Positions 6,540-12,890 of a DNA stretch of 31,957 nt are shown here, in pieces. Source of the stretch: a virus. The notes beneath the pieces were generated by a model. The model saw only the letters and a program-made list of their open reading frames with translations, was not told the origin of the DNA and did not search any database. How positions within the stretch are numbered: the first letter of the stretch is position 1; every line of letters begins with the position of its first letter. Both the position numbers and the translations under genes were made by a program. The DNA is taken from the IMG/VR virus record IMGVR_UViG_3300032523_000802, positions 1 through 31,957 of that record; one strand, 5' to 3'.

Positions 6540-6662
6540 GTGAGCGACAAACCTGAAGAACCGGCCAAGAGCCCCGACGAGATTCTTGTTATTGAGAAAG
6601 AAATTCAAGTCCCACGCTTTGTTTTACAAATGCCACAGAGCGGAAGTTGCTGTCCTAAATAA
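6540..6662 (+). CDS. Small plus-strand protein, 40 aa, Cys-Cys tail
   Basis: GTG at 6540 lies 6 nt after TAAAAT (6528-6533), suggesting a leaderless start. Reads MSDKPEEPAKSPDEILVIEK and ends PQSGSCCPK. It is convergent with the minus gene ending at 6667 and is the only plus-strand gene found in the first 16.7 kb. Function unknown. Confidence 0.5.
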   Translation: MSDKPEEPAKSPDEILVIEKEIQVPRFVLQMPQSGSCCPK

Positions 6663-6666
6663 AACT

Positions 6667-7026
6667 TTAATTAGTGTGAGGCTTGTCTTCCCATTGACCC
6701 AACACGGGATATTGAACGATACCCATTTCTGTTAATCGCCAAGCAAACTTACAACAAGGCGTCACATCAGAGCAGGAATGTTGCCCCGCATTTATTGTCT
6801 CCGCTAGTCTTGGGAAAAGATTAAAAAGTTTGACTATACAATCGTGGCACAAAAACCAACGGCGAGACTGACGAGAATCCATTAGTAGTTGTATGTCGTC
6901 AGTAAAGCCACCATAATAACCGAAAAGTTCATATGGTAACGCCCAACCATTATCAATGATTCCGTCTTCGGGGCTCACAGTTCCGCCCCCACAAGCCGTA
7001 CAAGCAACACCTGTTGCCACCGTCAT
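6667..7026 (-). CDS. Zinc-finger-type hypothetical protein, 119 aa
   Basis: C9 and C12 (VACTACGGG) and a later CHDC pair (WFLCHDCIVKLF) could bind zinc. A third cysteine group, HSCSDVTPCC, follows. ATG 7026 abuts the stop of the upstream gene. Last gene of the operon from 7492. No catalytic motif seen. Confidence 0.7.
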   Translation of the reverse strand: MTVATGVACTACGGGTVSPEDGIIDNGWALPYELFGYYGGFTDDIQLLMDSRQSRRWFLCHDCIVKLFNLFPRLAETINAGQHSCSDVTPCCKFAWRLTEMGIVQYPVLGQWEDKPHTN

Positions 7027-7260
7027 TTACTCAGCCTTATGTGGTGTTATTTTATTCCCGATAGTCCCAAACGATTCACTAATTGACTTAGGGTAATTTA
7101 AGTTTTGTATATTTTTTCGGGACTCCGATGTGTGGTTATCAGCAAGTACCTGTACCCGCATTTTCTCTACTGCTTTTATCCGCATAGAGAGTTCGGCAAC
7201 TTTGGTTTCTAATTCGTCAAGTAAGTAAAGTAGGTTTTGGATATCTTCGGCTCGTTCCAT
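7027..7260 (-). CDS. Coiled-coil protein, 77 aa
   Basis: Starts MERAEDIQNLLYLLDELETK with a leucine-rich heptad helix to about residue 36, then a polar tail with SRKNIQNLNYPKS. It sits 1 nt after the 76-aa gene in the same operon. Function unknown. Confidence 0.65.
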   Translation of the reverse strand: MERAEDIQNLLYLLDELETKVAELSMRIKAVEKMRVQVLADNHTSESRKNIQNLNYPKSISESFGTIGNKITPHKAE

Positions 7261-7261
7261 T

Positions 7262-7492
7262 TCATAAGCCTATCACCGTGTGTAATTTTGCGTTACAGAC
7301 GATATCTGTTGTAATTGACAACAACTCGGCGACTAATTCTGTATAGGTAATCCCCATCTCTCCGAGCCACTCAGCATCAAAGCGGTCATTAAGTAAGTCA
7401 TCCCACATAGACGCTATTGCGCCTAACCCTGTTGCGCCTATGCTGAGATAGTTCTCGGCAAGGACTTCTGATAGTGATACATCTTCTGCCAT
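7262..7492 (-). CDS. Hypothetical acidic protein, 76 aa
   Basis: Starts MAEDVSLSEVLAENYLSIGA; mostly helical, acidic, with one cysteine near the end (DIVCNAKLHTV). ATG at 7492 is 7 nt after TAACAT. Heads the three-gene operon to 6667. Confidence 0.65.
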   Translation of the reverse strand: MAEDVSLSEVLAENYLSIGATGLGAIASMWDDLLNDRFDAEWLGEMGITYTELVAELLSITTDIVCNAKLHTVIGL

Positions 7493-7495
7493 AGG

Positions 7496-7759
7496 TTATA
7501 TGTTACCCGTAATAAACGGTAACTCCACCTGCTCAGCCAAGTCTGTTTCCGACAATCCGTCTAGCCCCGCCACGAACTCAATGGCTTTCTCAACTTCATC
7601 ACGCTCTATCAGTTCAGATAGTTGGTAAATTAGTTTCTCCGCTAAATTAAACTCTTTCGTGCTGTGTGCGGTAGTAGCCAACACAAGCCCCATAACGAAC
7701 CTTTCGTAGTTCGTGGTTGGCATAGGTGCTTCCATTAGGTAAGTCTGAGTGTTTCTCAT
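7496..7759 (-). CDS. Hypothetical protein, 87 aa, with the next promoter inside its 3' end
   Basis: Starts MRNTQTYLMEAPMPTTNYER, mostly helical, ending VELPFITGNI. The last ten codons contain the ATTACGGG promoter of the following gene, so the C-terminus is set partly by that signal. The ATG overlaps the upstream stop by one base (TGATG). No family recognised. Confidence 0.7.
   Translation of the reverse strand: MRNTQTYLMEAPMPTTNYERFVMGLVLATTAHSTKEFNLAEKLIYQLSELIERDEVEKAIEFVAGLDGLSETDLAEQVELPFITGNI
7500..7528 (-). promoter_or_regulatory. Core promoter inside coding sequence
   Basis: TTTATTACGGG then TAACAT, 7 nt to the ATG at 7492. The -35 position is GTGGAG, a poor match. Confidence 0.55.
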
Positions 7760-8019
7760 CAGTAAGCCCCGTCGGTGTCGTCGCAGAACGGCTCAAGGTG
7801 TAGGTTCTCAACGATAAAGGCAACCGTGCGAGACAACCCATTAGGCATATCTAGCACGGTATCCCACTCGCCTGCGTTGGCGCAAGCGATAACCTGCTCA
7901 CACAACGGCACGAATACTTCGTGGACTGGTGGATAGTGATTGCCCTGTAAGTGCCATTTAAGTTTGACACTTAACGGGATATCCACTTCTCCAATAGATT
8001 CCGCAGTCAGTTTACCCAT
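7759..8019 (-). CDS. Hypothetical protein, 86 aa
   Basis: Starts MGKLTAESIGEVDIPLSVKL, contains HEVFVPLCEQVIACANAGEW and ends HLEPFCDDTDGAY. TAATG overlap with the KTSC gene upstream and TGATG overlap downstream place it in the middle of a three-gene operon. Function unknown. Confidence 0.7.
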   Translation of the reverse strand: MGKLTAESIGEVDIPLSVKLKWHLQGNHYPPVHEVFVPLCEQVIACANAGEWDTVLDMPNGLSRTVAFIVENLHLEPFCDDTDGAY

Positions 8020-8237
8020 TAGTTAATCCTGAGATAATCGTGATTAGGCTTGATTAGCGTGTTGATTGCGCCACCATAGGTCTCGGACTTCTTGACGCTA
8101 CGCCAAGTGTTAGGTTGGACTTTGGCGTAGATATAACGCCCACCATTACGATATTCCACCGTAAGGGTCTTGTCTTTGCGCCCATAGCGCATTGACGCTA
8201 TGGCTTTGCTCTTTCGTGTTTTGATAAAGTTTCTCAT
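8019..8237 (-). CDS. KTSC-domain protein, 72 aa
   Basis: The sequence SKAIASMRYGRKDKTLTVEY followed by NGGRYIYAKVQPNTW and SYGG-like KSETYGGAINTLIK matches the layout of the KTSC domain: a short strand pair, a GG(x)Y turn, then a helix before the final beta segment. The role of this family is unknown. ATG 8237 is 7 nt after TAGAGT; longer frames would run back through the promoter. First gene of the operon to 7496. Confidence 0.75.
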   Translation of the reverse strand: MRNFIKTRKSKAIASMRYGRKDKTLTVEYRNGGRYIYAKVQPNTWRSVKKSETYGGAINTLIKPNHDYLRIN

Positions 8238-8244
8238 ATGTTTC

Positions 8245-8273
8245 ACTCTACCCGTAATAAGGGGTAACGGCAA
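8245..8273 (-). promoter_or_regulatory. Core promoter, leaderless
   Basis: TTGCCG, 17 bp, TAGAGT; 7 nt to ATG 8237. Confidence 0.75.
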
Positions 8274-8276
8274 CCT

Positions 8277-8296
8277 TGTGGATAACCTGTGGATAA
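8277..8296 (-). promoter_or_regulatory. Pair of DnaA boxes
   Basis: Perfect TTATCCACA at 8277-8285 and 8288-8296, 11 bp start to start, beginning 3 bp from the -35 box. Confidence 0.65.
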
Positions 8297-8318
8297 CTCC
8301 CCTATACGCGCGCGCGAG

Positions 8319-8342
8319 CGCAGGCGCACGCCGGGGCCTGCG
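8319..8342 (-). terminator. GC-rich hairpin between operons
   Basis: CGCAGGC and GCCTGCG enclose a 10-nt loop, next to a CGCGCGCGCG run. No T tract on the minus strand, so termination is uncertain. Confidence 0.4.
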
Positions 8343-8363
8343 TGGATATTACAGCAAGGCACT

Positions 8364-8379
8364 ACGGTGGTGGAAAGGA
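8364..8379 (+). repeat. ACGGTGGTGGAAAGG element, copy 4
   Basis: Preceded by ATTACAGCAAGG; directly abuts the 3' end of the minus gene 8380-8571. Confidence 0.75.
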
Positions 8380-8571
8380 CTAAACTTCCGCCACACCCAT
8401 ACGGATAACATCCCACATAGCATCCCAAGTCCCGCTCACAACTGGTGATTGGAATAGGATTGCGGTTGGTTCGTCGCCGTGCCAAACGGTAATTGTGCCG
8501 TTGCTTAACTCTACCTTGATAGACGCTGAGCCTCTCTCAAGTTCTTGCTTCTCTGTTGTTGTTTCGCTCAT
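8380..8571 (-). CDS. Hypothetical protein, 63 aa
   Basis: Starts MSETTTEKQELERGSASIKV, then strand-rich ELSNGTITVWHGDEPTAILF and a C-terminal helix with WDAMWDVIRMG. ATG 8571 is 7 nt after TAGGAT. Function unknown. Confidence 0.65.
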   Translation of the reverse strand: MSETTTEKQELERGSASIKVELSNGTITVWHGDEPTAILFQSPVVSGTWDAMWDVIRMGVAEV

Positions 8572-8578
8572 AGTTATT

Positions 8579-8607
8579 ATCCTACCCGTAATAAGGCATA
8601 ACGACAA
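8579..8607 (-). promoter_or_regulatory. Core promoter, leaderless
   Basis: TTGTCG, 17 bp ending CTTATTACGGG, TAGGAT; 7 nt to ATG 8571. Confidence 0.75.
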
Positions 8608-8614
8608 CCTGTGC

Positions 8615-8893
8615 TTATTGTATAATCGGCATCACGATAATTGGTGTTCGCTCTCCGACCCAAGCCCCGATACAGTTGTAACTGATATATTCATCTGCTT
8701 CCTCATAAGTCATACCGTCTCTCTCTATACAGACTTTCATCATTAACTCCCACGAATAGACAGCAAGGCGGGGCTCGTTAATGCGTTGCGAATGACCGAT
8801 AAAGGCTTCATCAAAGCCATCCATTAACAGCGCATCGGCTTCATCCATTTCCATAAAGGCTTCGCTGATTATTTCTCTTGTTGGAATTACCAT
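8615..8893 (-). CDS. Hypothetical acidic protein, 92 aa
   Basis: Starts MVIPTREIISEAFMEMDEAD; helical and acidic, with RDGMTYEEADEYISYNCIGA in the centre and a hydrophobic end PIIVMPIIQ. ATG 8893 overlaps the stop of the 42-aa gene by 7 nt. Function unknown. Confidence 0.7.
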   Translation of the reverse strand: MVIPTREIISEAFMEMDEADALLMDGFDEAFIGHSQRINEPRLAVYSWELMMKVCIERDGMTYEEADEYISYNCIGAWVGERTPIIVMPIIQ

Positions 8894-9015
8894 TTGTTTT
8901 TTATTTTACACGCAGTCTTAGATACTTCCTTACGCTTATCGGGAATTGTTTTAGCACGATTGCGAGCCCCGTCTCCGAACGCCCGTCTATCTGCTAGCGA
9001 CCATTTGTTTTTCAC
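8887..9015 (-). CDS. Very basic small protein, 42 aa
   Basis: GTG at 9015 overlaps the TGA of the upstream gene (GTGA). Reads MKNKWSLADRRAFGDGARNR then AKTIPDKRKEVSKTACKIKNKW. The charge suggests nucleic acid binding. The KNKW string occurs at both ends. Confidence 0.5.
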   Translation of the reverse strand: MKNKWSLADRRAFGDGARNRAKTIPDKRKEVSKTACKIKNKW

Positions 9016-9308
9016 TCTTTCCACGCTTCCATTGTGAATACCCCTGCGATTGGATTAGGATATTTAATAATATCATTTACCCAGCGTTCAGCGTCAGAGT
9101 GTTGTGTCTCGCAGTCTCTAAAGTGCTTAGAGTATCTGCCGTCATTATCGCTTTTGCTACGCACAATTACTATCGCTATCTCATTAGTCTTAGTGTCGTG
9201 CCATACCGATACCTGATACACGCACTCAATTGAGCCCCAGTTGTCAGCCTTGTCAAAGGTGATTGAGTAGGTTGCGCCAAGTGGCGATGCTAGTGTCTGT
9301 TTAGTCAT
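9012..9308 (-). CDS. Hypothetical protein, 98 aa
   Basis: Starts MTKQTLASPLGATYSITFDK, continues with strands YQVSVWHDTKTNEIAIVIVR and a helix ending FTMEAWKE. ATG 9308 is 7 nt after TAGAAT. Heads the operon 9308 to 8615. Function unknown. Confidence 0.7.
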   Translation of the reverse strand: MTKQTLASPLGATYSITFDKADNWGSIECVYQVSVWHDTKTNEIAIVIVRSKSDNDGRYSKHFRDCETQHSDAERWVNDIIKYPNPIAGVFTMEAWKE

Positions 9309-9315
9309 AAGTTTT

Positions 9316-9344
9316 ATTCTACCCGTAATAAGGGGCAATGCCTA
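9316..9344 (-). promoter_or_regulatory. Core promoter, leaderless, weak -35
   Basis: CTTATTACGGG then TAGAAT; 7 nt to ATG 9308. The -35 position reads TAGGCA and overlaps the stop of the preceding gene. Confidence 0.6.
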
Positions 9345-9554
9345 CTCAGGCTCTTGTAACATACGGCAAGGCTCGTTATAGCAGTACTCAGTACCACGAC
9401 CCGTTACATAAGTGTCGCCTGCGTAGTACCATTGTTGGCAACTAGAGCATTGGTAGAGAGTTATCTCATCTGTACCATCGTGATTGAGTGTAACCATATC
9501 TCCACACTCGTCTAAATAACGGTCAGCGACCGCAATTGGTTGTGAATTAGTCAT
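9342..9554 (-). CDS. Zinc-ribbon-type protein, 70 aa
   Basis: Starts MTNSQPIAVADRYLDECGDM. Cysteines occur as CSSC (LYQCSSCQQWY) and then CYNEPC near the end, a plausible four-cysteine zinc site. ATG 9554 is 7 nt after TAGAGT. Function unknown. Confidence 0.7.
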   Translation of the reverse strand: MTNSQPIAVADRYLDECGDMVTLNHDGTDEITLYQCSSCQQWYYAGDTYVTGRGTEYCYNEPCRMLQEPE

Positions 9555-9561
9555 AGTTATC

Positions 9562-9590
9562 ACTCTACCCGTAATAAGAACTAACGGCAA
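9562..9590 (-). promoter_or_regulatory. Core promoter, leaderless
   Basis: TTGCCG, 17 bp, TAGAGT; 7 nt to ATG 9554. Confidence 0.75.
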
Positions 9591-9593
9591 CCC

Positions 9594-9602
9594 TGTGGAT
9601 AA
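9594..9602 (-). promoter_or_regulatory. Single DnaA box
   Basis: Perfect TTATCCACA, 3 bp upstream of the -35 box. Confidence 0.55.
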
Positions 9603-9639
9603 CTATTAACGGGACTCGCTGTGCGTTTTAATTTAAGTC

Positions 9640-9670
9640 AGTCTAGGGGGCCCCGCCCCTTAGACTTTTT
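9640..9670. terminator. Probable bidirectional terminator
   Basis: AGTCTA-GGGG pairs with CCCC-TAGACT (one bulged T), 6-nt loop, followed by TTTTT on the plus strand; AAAAA precedes it on the minus strand. It lies 30 nt past the minus gene 9700-10158. Confidence 0.55.
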
Positions 9671-9683
9671 ACAGCAAGGTCTT

Positions 9684-9697
9684 ACGGTGGCGGAAAG
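9684..9697 (+). repeat. ACGGTGGCGGAAAG element, copy 5
   Basis: Preceded by TTTACAGCAAGG; 2 nt from the 3' end of the minus gene 9700-10158. Confidence 0.7.
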
Positions 9698-9699
9698 CC

Positions 9700-10158
9700 T
9701 TACCCCATTAGTGAGAGTAAGGCATCACCAAGCGCACCACGACCTTCGTCATTTACCATTAGTTCATCTGAACCCATACGCATAGCAGTAACAAGTTGTT
9801 GTTTTCTGTTAGCGAATACTAACAACGCAACTCGTTTGCGCTCAGGGTGCTGGCTAGGTGGCAAGTCATCATCATCACCATTACTTTGGGTAGGTGAAGC
9901 CCAACCACAAGTGAATAGAGCGAGTAAGTCTGTGTGTGAAGCCATATCTTGGACTTCGTCAGTCTCAAGTAGGTCATACACATCACGACCTGACTGAATA
10001 TCAGCCGTGTTGATATCGCCGTTGATTACTGGCGCTATCCAAGCGTGGCTGTTTTCGGTACTTATGTCATTTGCGTTAGTTGGTAAATACTTGTCACCAA
10101 GTGTTTCCACTAATCTTTTGAGTTGTAAGTGCTTAGCGTATTTGTTTGTTTTTGTCAT
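9700..10158 (-). CDS. Hypothetical protein, 152 aa
   Basis: Starts MTKTNKYAKHLQLKRLVETL. Middle part TDLLALFTCGWASPTQSNGD then an acidic loop DDDDLPP, a basic PERKRVALLVFANRKQQLV and a Gly-rich end. The pattern suggests a two-part helical protein. ATG 10158 is 7 nt after TAGAGT. Function unknown. Confidence 0.75.
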   Translation of the reverse strand: MTKTNKYAKHLQLKRLVETLGDKYLPTNANDISTENSHAWIAPVINGDINTADIQSGRDVYDLLETDEVQDMASHTDLLALFTCGWASPTQSNGDDDDLPPSQHPERKRVALLVFANRKQQLVTAMRMGSDELMVNDEGRGALGDALLSLMG

Positions 10159-10165
10159 AAGTAAC

Positions 10166-10194
10166 ACTCTACCCGTAATAAGAAGTAATCACAA
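10166..10194 (-). promoter_or_regulatory. Core promoter, leaderless
   Basis: TTGTGA, 17 bp, TAGAGT; 7 nt to ATG 10158. Confidence 0.75.
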
Positions 10195-10197
10195 CTA

Positions 10198-10371
10198 TTA
10201 GTTGTCGTGGGGGATAGATGTCAAAATTAGATACGCACTAATCCCGAATAAAATTAAAAATCCTAAAGGAGATGGAATTGGTGTAGATGCGTCTCCCTCA
10301 AACCCACCCATACAAATAATGGCCCCGATTAAAAAGACGAAGCCAAGCGAGCCTCTAAGGCGACTACTCAT
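10198..10371 (-). CDS. Two-pass membrane protein, 57 aa
   Basis: ATG 10371 overlaps the TGA of the upstream gene (ATGA). Starts MSSRLRGSLGFVFLIGAIIC. Hydrophobic segments at about residues 8-23 and 36-52 (GFLILFGISAYLILT) flank a short acidic loop. Function unknown. Confidence 0.6.
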   Translation of the reverse strand: MSSRLRGSLGFVFLIGAIICMGGFEGDASTPIPSPLGFLILFGISAYLILTSIPHDN

Positions 10372-10883
10372 ATCGTTGCTTTCTCAAACGGACACTCAGC
10401 ACGCTCGCCAAATACAGTCTCATAGAGTTCACGACCATTTTCCCACGAACCGTATCCGTCAGGAAAATTAGGGTTGCCATCCCAATCGCCGTCAGATGAG
10501 ATGCGGACACAAGAGCCGTAGATAACTTTAGCCCTAATGAGTATCGCCGTGATTACTGCGTCATAGGGCTTATAGGCAGTCTTACAGAAATTAAAGAAGT
10601 CGGGTTCAGTTTTGCGCCACTCGGACTGCTCGGGGATACCTGCCCAATAAAAAGTTTCGTGCGCTAAGTCTCGCCCCTCATCACTAAACGCCTCAGCGTC
10701 TCCGTTAATGGAGAAACTAAACTCTGTGAACTCGGGTTCGCCCAAGCCCTCGCCATTACGAATACGAATACCGTTGGCATTGGCGTAGTCGCATAGTTTC
10801 TTAGCGTCTAACGCTAACTTGCCATAGAAATAGGCAGAGCCTGCGTTCTTGACTGGTCGGGATATGTAATGTGTGTAACCCAT
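10368..10883 (-). CDS. Phage-conserved hypothetical protein (MGYTHY family), 171 aa
   Basis: The opening MGYTHYISRPVK resembles a family seen in many phages whose members begin MGYTHY, of unknown role. It continues with a helical part, then DFFNFCKTAYKPYDAVITAI and a C-terminal stretch rich in acidic and aromatic residues (DGDWDGNPNFPDGYGSWENG). ATG 10883 is 7 nt after TAGCGT. The family name is from memory, not from a search. Confidence 0.75.
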   Translation of the reverse strand: MGYTHYISRPVKNAGSAYFYGKLALDAKKLCDYANANGIRIRNGEGLGEPEFTEFSFSINGDAEAFSDEGRDLAHETFYWAGIPEQSEWRKTEPDFFNFCKTAYKPYDAVITAILIRAKVIYGSCVRISSDGDWDGNPNFPDGYGSWENGRELYETVFGERAECPFEKATI

Positions 10884-10886
10884 ATG

Positions 10887-11120
10887 TTACACGCTACCCG
10901 CAATAAGAGTTTTAAGCAACTGCTCTGTCTGTGGCTCTGCCCCTTGTGGGAGTTGTAGTTCTATATCCCTAGAAAGAAATAGGGTTATCTCAAACTTTTC
11001 GCCGTTTTCTTGTGTGGCAGTTACTGTGAGAGTAGTGAAGTTATAGTTCTTACCACTATGGTAGTTTTCTAGTTTTTTCTCAATTTTCGTAACATTATGA
11101 ATTGTCATTGAAGTTGTCAT
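10887..11120 (-). CDS. Hypothetical protein, 77 aa
   Basis: Starts MTTSMTIHNVTKIEKKLENY, then strands NFTTLTVTATQENGEKFEIT and a polar C-terminus. ATG 11120 is 7 nt after TAGCAT. Its last codons (TLIAGSV) are formed by the downstream promoter. Function unknown. Confidence 0.65.
   Translation of the reverse strand: MTTSMTIHNVTKIEKKLENYHSGKNYNFTTLTVTATQENGEKFEITLFLSRDIELQLPQGAEPQTEQLLKTLIAGSV
10891..10919 (-). promoter_or_regulatory. Core promoter, leaderless, variant core
   Basis: TTGCTT, 17 bp ending CTTATTGCGGG (A to G in the core), TAGCGT; 7 nt to ATG 10883. Embedded in the 3' end of gene 10887-11120. Confidence 0.7.
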
Positions 11121-11127
11121 AGTTTCA

Positions 11128-11156
11128 ATGCTACCCGTAATAAGAGGTAATCACAA
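11128..11156 (-). promoter_or_regulatory. Core promoter, leaderless
   Basis: TTGTGA, 17 bp, TAGCAT; 7 nt to ATG 11120. Confidence 0.75.
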
Positions 11157-11360
11157 CTAGAATAACGGGTCTTGCTCACGCTTCTCATCAGCCCCGACGC
11201 AGAAGTCGTGGCGATATTGGTAGTGTTCTGTTTCTACTAGAACTAAATTGCGGGACTGCGCCCTCAGCCAACCTGACACGAACCGTAAAGTCATTGACGA
11301 TTTTGGGTCAATACTAAGCCCGCATTTGTCGCAGGTGAATAGGTTTGGGAGTTGCCCCAT
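11157..11360 (-). CDS. Small protein with a CxxC pair, 67 aa
   Basis: Starts MGQLPNLFTCDKCGLSIDPK; C10 and C13 form a zinc knuckle, and HDFC near the end could complete the site. It follows the stop of the 121-aa gene by 3 nt. Function unknown. Confidence 0.65.
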   Translation of the reverse strand: MGQLPNLFTCDKCGLSIDPKSSMTLRFVSGWLRAQSRNLVLVETEHYQYRHDFCVGADEKREQDPLF

Positions 11361-11363
11361 TTA

Positions 11364-11729
11364 CTAACTAACCAACTCCCCAACTTCTATTCGGTTGTGA
11401 GGCTTGAGTTTGACCACCTGAGACACGACATCATTTGAGATGTCGCCACTTGTCTCTGCTTGTGTGAACGCTTTTGTATCCACTTTAACTTCGGTGATTT
11501 TCTCAAAGACTTCTTGAGAGACGAGATTTTTGAGAGTGAGTACATCAAAGGTACGGTTATTGACCGTAATCATACTGACTACTCCCCCAGTTGTCTCAAT
11601 GCGCTTTATGTCGTTGCTTGCGAACGCTTGCTCAACGAGAGTTTTCATCTCAGCGAGTTTTGCTTCTGCTTCCTTGTAAGCCTTTCGTGCCTCAAGGTAT
11701 TGTTCGGCAATTGTTTGTGTGTTTGTCAT
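11364..11729 (-). CDS. Hypothetical protein with N-terminal coiled coil, 121 aa
   Basis: Residues 1-35 (EARKAYKEAEAKLAEMKTLV) form a coiled coil; then GGVVSMITVNNRTFDVLTLK begins a small mixed domain. The combination recalls nuclease- or recombination-accessory proteins of phages, but I cannot name a family. ATG 11729 is 7 nt after TAGCGT. Confidence 0.7.
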   Translation of the reverse strand: MTNTQTIAEQYLEARKAYKEAEAKLAEMKTLVEQAFASNDIKRIETTGGVVSMITVNNRTFDVLTLKNLVSQEVFEKITEVKVDTKAFTQAETSGDISNDVVSQVVKLKPHNRIEVGELVS

Positions 11730-11732
11730 AAG

Positions 11733-11987
11733 TTACACGCTACCCGTAATAAGAGGTAAGTCCAACTCCGCTAAAAACTTCTTTTTACAACTGTGGCAAT
11801 ATGGGATTGGTTTGAGTTTTTGTCCTCTGTCCTCAAATGCCCACACGCCCATAGACGCACCACTTCGCCTGCTCATATCCTCAACGAGTTGGCTAACTGT
11901 GTGATAAACATATTCGCCACGATTGTCGCAAGTGTGGCACTCTGCTCGCCAACCGAAACCAAAAAGAGCAGGTTCTTTCTTAATCAC
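11733..11987 (-). CDS. Four-cysteine zinc-ribbon protein, 84 aa
   Basis: GTG at 11987. Cysteine pairs CHTC (about residue 18) and CHSC (about residue 65) make a plausible zinc ribbon around a helix. The C-terminus LDLPLITGSV is encoded by the promoter of the next gene. The start overlaps the upstream stop by 8 nt. Confidence 0.65.
   Translation of the reverse strand: MIKKEPALFGFGWRAECHTCDNRGEYVYHTVSQLVEDMSRRSGASMGVWAFEDRGQKLKPIPYCHSCKKKFLAELDLPLITGSV
11737..11765 (-). promoter_or_regulatory. Core promoter, leaderless, inside coding sequence
   Basis: TTGGAC, 17 bp, TAGCGT; 7 nt to ATG 11729. Confidence 0.7.
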
Positions 11988-12201
11988 AATTTACCCAACT
12001 CATAGCGACCCTCAAGAGATTGTCATAGTCGCCCGAAGTGGATTGTTTAACATATTCGGATACTTCCTCAGCCGAAACTCCTGCTCGGCGTAGAGCCTTG
12101 CGTACCGTAGCCATTACGGCGAACGCATTACTGTCATTACCTGATAGTTGTACCGTGATATTTGGATATCTCGGTTCAGTAGTTGTGTTTGTGTTTGTCA
12201 T
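11980..12201 (-). CDS. Hypothetical protein, 73 aa
   Basis: Starts MTNTNTTTEPRYPNITVQLS. Contains NAFAVMATVRKALRRAGVSA followed by an acidic helix, a common layout in small phage regulators. ATG 12201 is 7 nt after TAGAGT. Function unknown. Confidence 0.65.
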   Translation of the reverse strand: MTNTNTTTEPRYPNITVQLSGNDSNAFAVMATVRKALRRAGVSAEEVSEYVKQSTSGDYDNLLRVAMSWVNCD

Positions 12202-12208
12202 AAGTTTC

Positions 12209-12237
12209 ACTCTATCCGTAATAAGAGGTAATAGCAA
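12209..12237 (-). promoter_or_regulatory. Core promoter, leaderless
   Basis: TTGCTA, 17 bp, TAGAGT; 7 nt to ATG 12201. Upstream, AGCCCCG (about 12264) and CGGGGCT (about 12290) form an inverted pair. Confidence 0.7.
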
Positions 12238-12327
12238 CTTCAGTAAATACTTAATAGTGAAAGCCCCGTTTCGCAAACCAAACAAAATTACCGGGGCTCT
12301 CACTAAACTTTACTCACGCTACCTCTT

Positions 12328-12341
12328 ACGGTGGTGGATAG
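12328..12341 (+). repeat. ACGGTGGTGGATAG element, copy 6
   Basis: Variant end (GGATAG for GGAAAG); preceded by CTACCTCTT. It lies beside the hairpin ending the minus operon. Confidence 0.65.
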
Positions 12342-12350
12342 CAACCTTTC

Positions 12351-12377
12351 GGTTGGTTGGGAGTTACCCAACCAACC
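12351..12377 (-). terminator. Perfect 11-bp hairpin after gene 12387-12815
   Basis: GGTTGGTTGGG and its exact complement with a 5-nt loop, 9 nt past the stop codon. No T tract follows on the minus strand, as is frequent for actinobacterial terminators. Confidence 0.55.
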
Positions 12378-12386
12378 TAGATTTTA

Positions 12387-12815
12387 CTAGAGGTACTCAG
12401 CCACCGACTTGTAAGTGCTGGCATTGACATACTCTTGGTCTGTCATTTTCAGGATACGAATACCTTGCGAGATGACATCAGTTTCCATCTTGTAGGTGTG
12501 TTCTCTCATTTCCTCATTTTCTTTAGGCTCTACTGGCAGAACTGATTTAGGTAGTTTTATCTCTGCCGAGAAACTAATAGTTGTTGAGTTCTTGTCGTTT
12601 CGGGTTGCCCACTTGTTTTCTGATATGTCGTGGATTGTGCCTTTGCCTGCCTTAACGAGTTTAAGAATAGACGCATTGTATACCCCTAGTTCTTTCTCAT
12701 AGCGAGCCTTTTCTTTTTCTTGGTTAGCCCAACGCTTTTCACGCTGGTTTAACGCTTCCTCTAACGCCTTGATAAGTGTAGAGGTTTTGACTTTTACTGA
12801 CAATGATTTAGACAT
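12387..12815 (-). CDS. Coiled-coil hypothetical protein, 142 aa
   Basis: Starts MSKSLSVKVKTSTLIKALEE. A charged helix (REKRWANQEKEKARYEKELG) covers about residues 24-45, then a beta-containing domain. The ATG is preceded by AAAGGAAAA (a Shine-Dalgarno) and overlaps the end of the leaderless 14-aa leader peptide, so it is probably translated by coupling rather than as a leaderless mRNA. Confidence 0.7.
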   Translation of the reverse strand: MSKSLSVKVKTSTLIKALEEALNQREKRWANQEKEKARYEKELGVYNASILKLVKAGKGTIHDISENKWATRNDKNSTTISFSAEIKLPKSVLPVEPKENEEMREHTYKMETDVISQGIRILKMTDQEYVNASTYKSVAEYL

Positions 12816-12852
12816 TGTGTTTTCCTTTTGTTGTGGTTGTTGTTTTGTTCAT
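12808..12852 (-). CDS. Leader peptide, 14 aa
   Basis: ATG 12852 lies 7 nt after TAGAGT, exactly where a leaderless gene should start. Reads MNKTTTTTKGKHNV and stops within the start region of gene 12387-12815. The five consecutive threonines make an attenuation-type sensor conceivable. Confidence 0.5.
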   Translation of the reverse strand: MNKTTTTTKGKHNV

Positions 12853-12859
12853 AGTTATC

Positions 12860-12888
12860 ACTCTATCCGTAATAAGGAGTAATGACAA
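12860..12888 (-). promoter_or_regulatory. Core promoter, leaderless to a leader peptide
   Basis: TTGTCA, 17 bp, TAGAGT; 7 nt to ATG 12852. Confidence 0.75.
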
Positions 12889-12890
12889 CC

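Noticed and set aside
10202-10471. 89-aa plus-strand frame
   Set aside because: The minus strand here holds a coupled two-pass membrane protein gene with ATGA overlap.
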